DNA of 64,000 nt. It comes from Aquarana catesbeiana. Its lineage: Eukaryota; Chordata; Amphibia; Anura; Ranidae. The DNA lies in contig NC_133331.1 in the NCBI RefSeq assembly GCF_042186555.1, positions 2,911,395 through 2,975,394 on the forward strand. Direction: 5' to 3'. Positions 1 through 9,331 of the stretch are shown here, in pieces. Position 1 is the stretch's first letter. Every line of letters starts with the position of its first letter. The position numbers were made by a program, and so were the translations under genes. Below the pieces are notes generated by a model, which worked only from the letters and a program-made list of their open reading frames with translations, made no database searches and was not told the origin of the DNA.

Positions 1-76
1 TTAAATGACTTGCGAATTTGAGCGATCGCAACGGCTCAAATTCGCAATAGAATTCGCAGCAGTGTGAACCTAGCCT
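1..76. mobile_element. Right end of a ttcacac-type MITE, cut by the window edge
   Basis: The stretch ends with gtgtgaacctagcctta. The same terminal sequence closes the element at 61871-62157, and its complement (ctaggttcaca) opens it. The left end lies outside the window. It abuts the dispersed repeat starting at 77. Confidence 0.45.
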
Positions 77-450
77 TAAAGTGATACTAAAGTCTGTTTT
101 TTTTTTTTAAATTTTGAACTAAACATGTTATACTTCCTGGCTCTGTGATGGTTTTGCACAGAGCAGCTCCGATCCTCCTCTTCTTGGGTCCCCCCGCCCA
201 CCTGAGATCCTGACTCCTCCCTCCTGCTGAGTGCCCCCACAGCAAGCAGCTTGCTATGCGCTGCTCTGTGTGTATCCATTCAGACACAGAGCTGTGGGTC
301 GGCCCCCAACCTTCATCTCTCCCCTGATTGGCTCACTGACTGACAGCAGCGAGAGCCACTTGGCACCCCCAATGAGGAGGGAGAGTCCCAGGCTGCCAAG
401 TCTCTCCTGCAACATTGCTGTATCTAGAGGGGGCTCAGGTAAATACTGGG
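77..450 (+). repeat. Dispersed repeat, family I (copy 1)
   Basis: It starts aaagtgatactaaagtctg and continues through agctccgatcctcctcttc, tcctccctcctgctgagtg and ccagcaagcagcttgctatg-like words. It ends near ctagaggg(g)..ctcaggtaa. The same order of words recurs on the same strand at 62848-63270, so this is an interspersed element of about 400 bp. Short Met-started ORFs on both strands inside it do not agree between the copies and are not genes. A run of 18 G follows at about 449-466. Confidence 0.7.
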
Positions 451-724
451 GGGGGGGGGGGGGTGAGCGGTTAGTATCTCCTGAATGTAATTAGGTAGGA
501 GCGATGGTTGAGCCTGATGGTAAGGACTCTCCCTAAGCTCTCAGAACTTCATGCCTTCCTGTCCCTGGGGTAGGGGCTGCACTGGTCTGGGTTGTTGGGA
601 TGAAAAGCCTGTGGTGACTGTCCCCCTGAAGTGGCAGTTCAGGGGTGCCGTACAATCACTGTGAGGGTCACTTTGATTTATGGCACCATGGTCACTTCAC
701 CATACACCCATTTTTCACACCTGC

Positions 725-1200
725 CTCTAGGGCTGAGCCTTTTGGCTAGGACCAGGGTAATTTTTTTTTTATTCCCGGCCGAAGGGCCAGTCATTGGCCA
801 CTTTCACTTCTCCCACCTTCCATTTATTTACCCCATCGTTTGTCATTTTTGTTGATGTGTAACAGGTTGTCACTGTGTGATGAGAAGGGTGAGGGGCCTC
901 GGGCCTACCCTGAACGTCTTGGGATCGGGGTGGGTCTTCTAGCCTGGTTCGCCCTCTCTCTTGGGGTCTCCCTTCGGAGGAGTCCCACCTAGTACTTGGG
1001 TGGGTCTGTTTTAGCAGACCATCCAGAAAAAAAAGGGGTCCTTCTGGTTTCGGCCAGATGGACCCAAGTGAAGTACCACAGTCCCTGTCTGGAGCCCCGG
1101 GGGATCAGGGTAAGGTCCTATCTAGAGAGGACTAGTGTAACGCATGTTTTGTGTCATCCCCCCGTAAAGGAGGAGTAAGTGTTCTCTCCCGAAAAACTGA
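725..1200 (+). mobile_element. Possible retroelement 5' part with U2-snRNA-like head
   Basis: At about 729-760 the sequence gccttttggcta is identical to 12 nt near the 5' end of U2 snRNA. Flanking bases (ctgagcc before, ggaccaggg after) partly agree with U2. It is followed by a GC-rich, CCAAT-free stretch (gggtgaggggcctcgggcc..., cttggggtctcccttcgg) resembling the 5' region of a non-LTR element or an snRNA-headed SINE. No reverse-transcriptase ORF follows. The family name is not known to me. Confidence 0.35.
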
Positions 1201-1411
1201 CAAGAGCTAGAGCTACCCCAATCTAGGCCAGAAGGCCAGAGACCCGACCCTCTGGCCAGACCCGATGCAGCAGCCATCCTCTTTCGGTTGGTAAGCAGAC
1301 TGGTTGGTGAGTTGAGCTGGCTATTTTCTCTGGTTTTGTCTTCCATGTGCTCCTTGAAGGGCCATGATAGGTGGGGGGGGTTAGGGAACACACTGGTCAC
1401 CTTTGCACTAT

Positions 1412-1550
1412 GTCGGTGATGGCGAACCTTCGAGCCTCAGATGTTTTAGGACTACATTTCCCATGATGCTCAACTACACTACAGAGTGCATGAGCATCAT
1501 GGGAAATATAGCCTCAAAACATCTGGGGTGCCGAGGTTCACCCTCCCCTG
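1412..1550. mobile_element. Palindromic MITE (gatgttttgg/actacatttccc family), copy 1
   Basis: Inverted arms: ggtgatggcgaacctt...cagatgttttagg-actacatttcccatgatgctc on the left, and gagcatcatgggaaatata...aacatctggggtgccgaggttcacc on the right. The arms are separated by only a few tens of bases. A second copy with the same arms lies at 20899-21039. There is no coding capacity. It looks like a non-autonomous DNA transposon; I could not establish a target duplication here. Confidence 0.7.
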
Positions 1551-2365
1551 AGATTTGTGCTGGGTGTCCAATGTCCCCCCCCCAAGGGAGACTTGGGCAA
1601 GCTCCAGGGCCACCTGCCCCTCATCTATCCATTAGAACGCACATGCTTCCATTGTGGAGACCCTCATAGATTTAGAAGAGATAGGACTGGAAGTGATACG
1701 GGGCGCTGTGAAGAGGCCTTGCAGCTTACGCATGCGTTTGCAAACATGTGCCAACTAAACCCCTGTTAGTGCAGATTGTGGGACAGGTCCGATTCTTCTG
1801 CCTTCACATCCACTTCATACGCACAAGTTCAACTTTTAGAAAAATGTTTTATTACATAAATAACAGGAGCCTACAAACCATCGCACACCTTTGATCGATG
1901 GATCACGGCAGCAACATCCTGCAGACGCGGCCCCCCAGATTTCCACCCATAGCAGGCTGGCAGTCGGAAAGCATCAATGGACTACAAGAGTACCAATTAC
2001 TGCTCCTGTAGCCCATCTGCTATGGTGGTAGATGGTACTTGTTCATTCACAGATATGTGGATGAATGACGCGGGGGGTGTAAACAAAGCCCCACACCGCT
2101 GAGCCAGTTTGAAATGTGACAGCAGATAATAGGAACCCATACCCACCGTCAATAAGGAGAAGAGGGATTGGGGGGTTGCTAAGCACTTAGAAAACATGTA
2201 TGTGAGGCGCCCCCCCCCCGACACCTGCTGTGATTGTACCTGTCAGCAGGTCCCAGCCAAACATTCATGGCCGGGACCTGCTGATCAGCTGTGTCCAATC
2301 ACAGCCCTGTAGAGAGGGAACAATCTCTCTGCAAAGCAGGGATAAGAAACAAAGAGATCTTTAGT
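1551..2365. other. Intergenic stretch, no gene seen
   Basis: Contains ordinary-looking sequence with a C/G-rich patch at 2210-2220 and a 16-bp inverted match around cagcaggtcccagcca / catggccgggacctgctg (about 2240-2285). The latter is a short hairpin typical of a dispersed repeat end. The short ORFs on both strands show no recognisable domain. Confidence 0.4.
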
Positions 2366-3130
2366 GTTTAAAAAAAAAAAAAAAAAAAATCAGCACACAT
2401 TACATATTGTAAGGCACATATTTAACCCCTTCCCAGCCAGTGTCACTAGTACAGTGACAGTATATAGTATCACTGATCATAGTGTCACTAGTCCCCACAA
2501 AGCCTCTCTCTCTCCCTCCCTTCCCCCTCTCGTCAGTAAAGCTCCGTACACACAGGCTGAATGGCGGACGACACCGACCAGTTCAATAAAAACTGCCCAA
2601 CATTCGGCCCGTCTGTACGGCAGACGGTTCCTGTTGGGACATCCATGCAGGAAAACCAGCAGCCGAACGTCGCACGATCAGCGCTCTCAGCCAATAGCTG
2701 AGAGGGCTAACTGGAGTGTTCTATGAGAACACAATAGCTCAGTAGATGTGTGCTGTACCAACATTGGATTGTTAGTACAGCAGCTCCTCCTGAGCAGTTA
2801 GTTTTTTTTTTCAATCCAGCTGGCTGGGTTGAACAAAAAAACAAAACAAACCTATTAGTGTACCAGTCCAGTGTCAGACTGCCGCAGCAATATCGCAGTC
2901 CCATTAGAAGTTGCTGATCACCACCATTACCAATATAAAAAAAAAAACAAAAAAAAAAAAAAAAACCACCTTTACACAAACCGATCAATATACACTTTTT
3001 TTTTTAAATCAAAGACATGTAGCAGAATACCATTTTGGCAAAAATGTATGCCTACAATTTTTTTTGGATATGTTTTATAGTAGAAAAGTAAAGAATTTTT
3101 TCCAAATTTTTGGCTCTTTTTTGGCGATCT
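2366..3130 (+). repeat. Dispersed repeat, family A (copy 1)
   Basis: Poly-A runs are followed by cagcacacattacat, then ccagtgtcactagtacagtgacagt, and later accagtccagtgtcagactgccgc, cagtcccattagaagt(t/c)gctgatc, acatgtagcagaatac and tggatatgttttatagtag. The same words in the same order occur at 17810-18430 and, partly, at 11310-11560. This is an old interspersed element rich in A/T tracts. Nothing coding is supported. Confidence 0.65.
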
Positions 3131-3914
3131 AAATGAAAAGTCAAAGCAGATTCCTCTCTATAGTGTGTGATGGACTCAATCCAAAGCATCCAATGTGGCT
3201 CCTCTCCGCCCTCCCCCACCTCGATCCGACCATTGAATGCCAACACACGAGAGATTCCTGGTGGACAACCCTCCCCCAGCACACAAGATTGCCCTAGGAC
3301 ATGGCTTCTCAACGGGCCACGTTTTCAAAACTTCCATTAGAAAGAGAAAAAAAAAAAAAAAAAAAAAAAGGTCTCAATGCCATGATATTGATTTAAAGCA
3401 GCTGTGCAAAGTAAAGGAAAACCTGAAAACATGGCCCGTTGGGGGTACTTGAGGACTGGGGTCGCCCTAGGAGACTGTGGAAGGGGGTCGGGTCCACTCA
3501 GGTCTCAGATTACACTCAGCTCTTGCCTTCTGGAGCAGAAAAACACTTTAGAGAAGACTGCTGATAAACAGGTACAACTTATGCAAGAGGGTTTCATCTC
3601 TGTATCAACTGAGGCCAGTCCCTTCACTGGGGATATGGAGGTTTTACAGCCACTCTAACTACAGGGAAGCCACTCGGTGCAAAACTGATGAACATAATTA
3701 AAATTTTTTCCTTCATTTTAAGAAATGGCCCAAAAACTCAGTTGAATTGAGGAATATATTGAAACTCCTGCATACAAAGCGCACTCTACACTTTCACTAA
3801 TGTCTCTTGTATGGACAATGTCATCTCACACACAGAATACAAAGAAATAAGTGAACCCAGCACCACCGGGGCAGCGAGGTCCGTGTCATAGTGAGGCATC
3901 AAACTGCTCGTGTG
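3131..3914. other. Intergenic stretch downstream of NCAPD2
   Basis: Holds an A run at 3348-3369 and short inverted words (ttttccttc...gaaatg near 3705-3730). The words gtttcatctctgtatc and ttcactggggatatggagg resemble dispersed-repeat sequence, but I see no second copy in the window. No exon-like sequence with splice signals was found. Confidence 0.35.
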
Positions 3915-4072
3915 TAAAACATGTAAAACTTTATTGAGGAGCGATGGACACAGACAGGACCCGGCCAGAGGAAAATTCCACTGCGATCCGGAAATATGAA
4001 GATCATACAAATATAAGGAAGGAGAGAGTGAAGTCAGAAGATAAAAACAGGACACAGGAGAGACGTGCCAGG
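3915..4072 (-). terminator. ncapd2: NCAPD2 3'UTR and poly(A) signal
   Basis: Downstream of the TGA on the minus strand there is a short 3'UTR. The + strand tttatt at 3930-3935 reads AATAAA on the minus strand, about 140 nt after the stop. Cleavage is expected roughly 10-30 nt further on, near 3900-3920; that boundary is inferred. A short UTR of this kind suits a housekeeping mitotic gene. Confidence 0.75.
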
Positions 4073-4158
4073 TCACCGAGCCCGGGAGCGGGTAGATGTG
4101 CGTCTGATGGGGGTGGGGTTTTTGGGTGTATCGGCTTCACTCAGTTCTGCCTCCAGGT
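4073..4158 (-). CDS. ncapd2: NCAPD2 last coding exon, with stop codon
   Basis: Minus-strand terminal exon of condensin complex subunit 1 (CAP-D2), the HEAT-repeat regulatory subunit of condensin I that acts in mitotic chromosome assembly. The acceptor is a pyrimidine-rich ...ttattcatcag at 4159-4169. Two bases complete the Asp codon split with the previous exon, followed by 27 codons and TGA (4073-4075). The tail LEAELSEADTPKNPTPIRRT then turns Arg/Ser-rich. It matches the pattern of the human C-terminus as I remember it (DETPKKTTPILRAS, then an Arg-rich end). Two Thr-Pro sites lie 5 residues apart, in the arrangement of two of the three mitotic Cdk1 sites reported for Xenopus CAP-D2. The orthology call rests on recalled human and Xenopus sequences, not on an alignment. 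Confidence 0.9.
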
Positions 4159-4231
4159 CTGATGAATAAAAAAAAAAAAAAAAAAAAAACACGCGATGGT
4201 CATGTGACTTTATTAAAGATACAAAGACCCA

Positions 4232-4396
4232 ATGGGAGGGGGGGGATTTACTAAAACTGGAGAATCCGGAGTAGCTCTGCATTGAAACCAATCAGCTTCC
4301 AGGTTTTATTGTCAAAGCTGAAGTTAGAAGCTGATTGGCTCCCGTGTACAGCTCCACCAGATTCGGAGAGCTCCAGTTTTAGTAAATCTCTCCCGA
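4232..4396. mobile_element. Palindromic MITE (tttactaaaactggag family) in NCAPD2 intron, copy 1
   Basis: Termini are ggggatttactaaaactggagaa on the left and ctccagttttagtaaatctctccc on the right. Inner arms contain aaccaatcagcttccagg and its partner agaagctgattggctcc. It sits in the 261-bp intron between the last two NCAPD2 exons, occupying most of it and ending about 24 bp from the donor. A diverged copy lies at 13775-13935. Nothing coding. Confidence 0.75.
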
Positions 4397-4419
4397 GTTT
4401 TCCTTCCAGAGACACTCAC

Positions 4420-4557
4420 CAGAGTCCTCATCACTGGAGAAAGTAACGGTGACTTTCCTCTGCGTTCTCCTCGGGGGCCGACCTTTCGGTGTCTGAAACT
4501 CGCTCTCTTCATTTACCTTCTGCGATCGATTTACAGACTTAAGAGGGCGCCGCTTAG
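4420..4557 (-). CDS. ncapd2: NCAPD2 penultimate exon (basic tail, Cdk1-type site)
   Basis: 138-nt exon. The acceptor is tttgtctcctcag (just above 4557) and the donor is CTCTG|gtgagtg at 4419/4420. Read in the only frame fitting both neighbours (two leading bases, one trailing base) it has no stop. It encodes a Lys/Arg-rich tail with FQTPKGRPPRR followed by KVTVTFSSDEDS. The human protein has an equivalent KPKVVFSSDESSEED segment. The Thr of TPKG lies 34 residues before the Thr of DTPKN in the last exon, the same distance as Thr1314 to Thr1348 in Xenopus CAP-D2 as I remember it. Basic runs could serve as nuclear-localisation or DNA-contact sequence. A different frame gives a longer but meaningless ORF on the same strand. 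Confidence 0.9.
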
Positions 4558-4670
4558 CTGAGGAGACAAAGAGAGAATGTCATCAAAAGGTCTACACACA
4601 GTTTTATGATTGATTGTTATAGTAAAAATGACAAACACATGTTCTGATTCTGAGAAGGATATAAAAGCAG

Positions 4671-7089
4671 GGGTCCCCAAACTGCGGCCCAGGGGCTGAA
4701 TGGAGCACCATTCCCCCTACTGACACCACCAAAATGGAGCACCATTCCCCCTACTGACACCACCAAAATGGAGCACCATTCCCCCTACTGACACCACCAA
4801 AATGGAGCACCATTCCCCCTACTGACACCACCAAAATGGAGCACCATTCCCCCTACTGACACCACCAAAATGGAGCACCATTCCCCCTACTGACACCACC
4901 AAAATGGAGCACCATTCCCCCTACTGACACCACCAAAATGGAGCACCATTCCCCCTACTGACACCACCAAAATGGAGCACCATTCCCCCTACTGACACCA
5001 CCAAAATGGAGCACCATTCCCCCTACTGACACCACCAAAATGGAGCACCATTCCCCCTACTGACACCACCAAAATGGAGCACCATTCCCCCTACTGACAC
5101 CACCAAAATGGAGCACCATTCCCCCTACTGACACCACCAAAATGGAGCACCATTCCCCCTACTGACACCACCAAAATGGAGCACCATTCCCCCTACTGAC
5201 ACCACCAAAATGGAGCACCATTCCCCCTACTGACACCACCAAAATGGAGCACCATTCCCCCTACTGACACCACCAAAATGGAGCACCATTCCCCCTACTG
5301 ACACCACCAAAATGGAGCACCATTCCCCCTACTGACACCACCAAAATGGAGCACCATTCCCCCTACTGACACCACCAAAATGGAGCACCATTCCCCCTAC
5401 TGACACCACCAAAATGGAGCACCATTCCCCCTACTGACACCACCAAAATGGAGCACCATTCCCCCTACTGACACCACCAAATGGGGCACCATTCCCCCTA
5501 CTGACACCACCAAATGGGGCACCATTCCTCCTACTGACACCATCAAAATGGGGCACCATTCCCCCTACTGTCACCACCAAAATGGGGCACCATTCCCCCT
5601 ACTGACACCATCAAAATGGGGCACCATTCCCCCTACTGACACCACCAAAATAGGGCACCATTCCCCCTACTGACACCACCAAATGGAGCACCATTCCCCC
5701 TACTGACACCACCAAATGGAGCACCATTCCCCCTACTGACACCACCAAATGGAGCACCATTCCCCCTACTGACACCATCAAATGGGGCACCATTCCCCCT
5801 ACTGACACCACCAAAATGGGGCACCATTCCCCCTACTGACACCACCAAAATGGAGCACCATTCCCCCTACTGACACCATCAAAATGGACCACCATTGCCC
5901 CTACTGACACCACCAAAATGGGGCACCATTGCCCCTACTGACACCACCAAAATGGGGCACCATTGCCCCTACTGACACCACCAAAGTGGGGCACCATTCC
6001 CCCTACTGACACCACCAAAATGGAGCACCATTCCCCCTACTGACACCATCAAATGGAGTACCATTCCCCCTACTGACACCATCAAATGGAGCACCATTCC
6101 CCCTACTGACACCATCAAATGGGGCACCATTCCCCCTACTGACACCACCAAATGGAGCACCATTGCCCCTACTGACACCACCAAAATGGGGCACCATTGC
6201 CCCTACTGACACCATCAAATGGGGCACCATTGCCCCTACTGACACCACCAAAATGGGGCACCATTGCCCCTACTGACACCACCAAAATGGGGCACCATTG
6301 CCCCTACTGACACCACCAAAATGGGGCACCATTGCCCCTACTGACACCACCAAAGTGGGGCACCATTCCCCCTACTGACACCATCAAAATGGACCACCAT
6401 TCCCCCTACTGACACCATCAAATGGAGCACCATTGCCCCTACTGACACCACCAAATGGAGCACCATTGCCCCTACTGACACCACCAAAATGGGGCACCAT
6501 TGCCCCTACTGACACCATCAAATGGGGCACCATTCCCCCTACTGACACCACCAAAATGGGGCACCATTGCCCCTACTGACACCATCAAATGGGGCACCAT
6601 TCCCCCTACTGACACCACCAAAATGGAGCACCATTCCCCCTACTGACACCACCAAAATGGGGCACCATTGCCCCTACTGACACCATCAAATGGGGCACCA
6701 TTGCCCCTACTGACACCATCAAATGGGGCACCATTCCCCCTACTGACACCACCAAAATGGGGCACCATTGCCCCTACTGACACCACCAAAGTGGGGCACC
6801 ATTGCCCCTACCGACACCACCAAAATGGGGCACCATTGCCCCTACCGACACCACCAAAATGGGGCACCATTCCCCCTACTGACAGCACCAAATGGAGCAC
6901 CATTCCCCCTACTGACAGCACCAAATGGAGCACCATTCCCCCTACTGACAGCACCAAATGGAGCACCATTCCCCCTGACACCACCAAATGGAGCACCATT
7001 CCCCCTACTGACACCACCAAAATTGGGTACCATTCCCCCTACTGAAACCATCAAAATGGGGCACCATTCCCCCTACTGACACCATCAAT
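4671..7089 (+). repeat. 34-bp minisatellite grown from a hAT-type element, in NCAPD2 intron
   Basis: The left edge caggggtccccaaactgcgg (4672 on) is a hAT-MITE-like terminus. From 4701 a unit of 33-34 bp containing caccattccccctactgaca and ccaccaaaatgg repeats about 70 times. The first ~23 units (to about 5480) are identical, pointing to very recent expansion. Later units vary: accattgcccc, caccatcaaatgg and, near 6900, gacagcacc. The last units are at 7060-7089. The element at 58013-58302 carries a few diverged units of the same kind between hAT-type ends, which explains the origin. There are no unique spacers, so it is not a CRISPR array. Confidence 0.93.
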
Positions 7090-7380
7090 ATGATCTGCAC
7101 CCCCTTATGTACTTTTCTGTGATAGGTGGAGCCTGCTGGGCCCCCCCACAACCATAATCTCTGCACAGGCTCTGTACAGCACAGCAATAATGTAACCATT
7201 TTTTTTGGCATTCGATGTGCACAAAGTGCATTTATATCCTTTGTGGCTATTGAGGAATAAATTTAAAAAGGAAAGTTTTTTTTTTATGCCTGAAGAAATT
7301 CAGCTTTAAGAGTTTGCCATAAACCTGACTGCAAGTCAATCCGTAAATTTGGACTTGAAAATTGTATTAGTTCTAAGGGT
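7090..7380 (+). repeat. Dispersed repeat, family H (copy 1)
   Basis: The words ggtggagcctgctgg, ctctgcacag(g)ct, cagcacagcaataatg, gtgcacaaagtgcatttatatcctttgt and ttcagctttaag recur in order at 52080-52285. In both places the family sits directly downstream of a tandem array: the 34-bp array here, the ~100-bp array there. Confidence 0.65.
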
Positions 7381-7563
7381 TTCCCTATAGGGATCAGATC
7401 CGGCTCACCATTTGTAAGGCCCATGTCATATAACCAATTCTGTCAATGGTGACTTCTCTGGTGGCCGAATCGCCAAGATTCATTTTATTCACATTCTAGC
7501 AGCTTTTTCTTTGAAAACCAAATGTAGAGTTTTCTTGGCTTTGTGTTTGGAATCATTGTCCTC

Positions 7564-7652
7564 CTGGGATGTCCTCCCGGGATGTCCTCCAGGGATGTCC
7601 TCCAGGGATGTCCTCCAGGGATGTCCTCCAGGGATGTCCTCCAGGGATGTCC
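7564..7652 (+). repeat. 13-bp minisatellite (gatgtcctcc unit)
   Basis: Seven near-identical 13-bp units (agggatgtcctcc) in a row. On the minus strand they sit immediately before the DNDSKHKAKK codons of the decayed Tc1 transposase, so the array expanded inside the old coding frame. Confidence 0.9.
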
Positions 7653-7814
7653 TCCCTTGTTTCATCTTCATCATCCTGGTAGATGGCAGCAGATTTTTAT
7701 CACCATTCATCCTTCCTTCAATGATATGAAGTTTGCTGAAGACAGCCCCGCCCACACCATGATGTTTCCGCCTCCAAACCTCACTCTTGGTATGGGGGTG
7801 TTTTAAGGGGCCAC

Positions 7815-8190
7815 GGCGGGTGTGCGGTGAGCGTGCAGACAGGCCATGGCGGGTGTGCGGTGAGCGTGCAGACAGGCCATGGCGGGGTGCGTGGTGAGCG
7901 TGCAGGCAGGCCGTGGCGGGCGCGCGGTGAGCGTGCAGGCAGGCCGTGGCGGGGCGCGCGGTGAGCGTGCAGGCAGGCCGTGGCGGGCGCGCGGTGAGCG
8001 TGCAGGCAGGCCGTGGCGGGGCGCGCGGTGAGCGTGCAGGCAGGCCGTGGCGGGCGCGCGGTGAGCGTGCAGGCAGGCCGTGGCGGGCGCGCGGTGAGCG
8101 TGCAGGCAGGCCGTGGCGGGCGCGCGGTGAGCGTGCAGGCAGGCCGTGGCGGGCGCGCGGTGAGCGTGCAGGCAGGCCGTGGCGGGTGAG
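7815..8190 (+). repeat. 33-bp GC-rich minisatellite
   Basis: About eleven units of 33-34 bp built on gtgagcgtgcaggcaggccg plus tggcgggcgcgcg. The first units carry T where later ones carry C (gggtgtgcgg against gggcgcgcgg), so the CpG-rich form is confined to the later units. It lies between the HTH part and the GGG/MVWG part of the surrounding Tc1 remnant. Long ORFs through it on both strands (about 250 and 87 aa) are artefacts of the repeat. Confidence 0.92.
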
Positions 8191-8847
8191 GGAATTACTT
8201 ATTGTGTAAGTGCTAATGCCAGGTCTTTCTGAAGTCCTCCACAAGTGGTCCTTGGCTCTTGGACAACCCCTTTGGCAAGATTTCTGACACAGGCGTGAAA
8301 AGAATTGAGTGGAGCACCTGCTGGTGGCCGTTTATGGTGAAATTATGTTCTTTCCACTTCCAGGTTATGGCTCCAACAGTGCTCACTGGAACATCCAGAA
8401 TTTTAGAAATCATCCTGTAACCAATGCCAGCAGTACAATTTTGTAACAAGGTTGCGAAGGTCTTGAGAGCCCTTTTCTTGTACTCATCATGGAATGTGTG
8501 ACACCTTGGTAATGAGACACTTTTATAGGCCATCAGGTGAGACTAAACCAGCCGATATTAATTTGCACTGACCAGGGGCAGGCTTAATCTCTAGTTACTG
8601 ATAGATTTCAGCTGCTGTCTTGGCTTTCGATGCATTTTTGCACCTCCCTTTCTTCACGTGTTCAATACTTTATCCCGGTGTCCTTCCATTTTATTACACA
8701 TAAAGGTCATTTCTAAACAGATTTGTTTTGGTGTCTTTGTATGGATAGAATGCATTGGGGAAATTTCATATCAAATAGAACCTTCACCAATATATGTACC
8801 TAGAAAAACGGTGATGTGTTCAATACTCATTGTACCCGCTGTATGTA

Positions 8848-9330
8848 AATAAATTAATAGTCTTGGGCTGTAATAACACTCCACCCGGTGTTGTGAAATC
8901 AAACCACCGTCTAGGAGCCTCTCCACCGGTAAACAAAGTAAGCCTCAACTCATATGGAGTGCGGAGGTCCTCCCAACTTCTCACGTCAATTAGATGAATG
9001 AATCAGCAAAGCACTTAAGCTGTATTAAAAAAAACAAAAAAAAAAAAACCCTCAAATGGGAGCCCACAAGTGCTAATATAATGTAATCATCATCATCAGC
9101 CCACTCCAGGAGGTTCCACCATAGGGATGCCGGACTTACTTACAATGTATAGGGATTGATGTTGTGAATCCACACTGGAAGGAAAGGTCTCCAAAATGTT
9201 GGATTCATGAGATTGACACCCCTTGTCCCCAGAGGCCCAAAACATGGATCTGGACATCAACTGCTTTGTGGATAAACCGTTCATATTGGTTCTTTCAATT
9301 TAAAAGGTGATTTTTGAACTATAGGGGGAT
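8848..9330. other. Dispersed-repeat sequence, no gene
   Basis: Contains accaccgtctaggagcctctccaccgg, an A-rich run at 9027-9050 and ctcaaatgggagcccacaagtgc, in the style of interspersed repeats. There is no second copy in the window and no coding signal. Confidence 0.35.
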
Positions 9331-9331
9331 A

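Larger units (their letters stand above)
7385..8847 (-). mobile_element. Decayed Tc1/mariner element interrupted by two minisatellites
   Basis: On the minus strand 8213-8533 encodes a Tc1-type paired-like HTH N-terminus (MAYKS... ending near the WKWKEHNFTINGH motif). Further down (about 7700-7810) lies a degraded form of the conserved GGGxxMVWG segment (VWRRKHHGVGG) with IIEGRMNGDK. At 7489-7560 there is the DNDSKHKAKK catalytic-Asp region. The first catalytic Asp region and the terminal Glu region are not recognisable. The outer end near 8816-8847 repeats a tgttcaatac word also seen at 8658, as in Tc1 subterminal direct repeats. The GC-rich 33-bp array and the 13-bp array lie within the old transposase frame. 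Confidence 0.7.

Noticed and set aside
4701..7089. CRISPR-like array of 34-bp repeats
   Set aside because: Units are directly contiguous with no unique spacers and no cas genes, and the sequence is eukaryotic.
7489..8244. 251-aa ORF with ARHGLPARSPR repeats
   Set aside because: Translation of the 33-bp minisatellite within a dead Tc1 transposase. Only the flanking HTH and DNDSKH pieces are meaningful.
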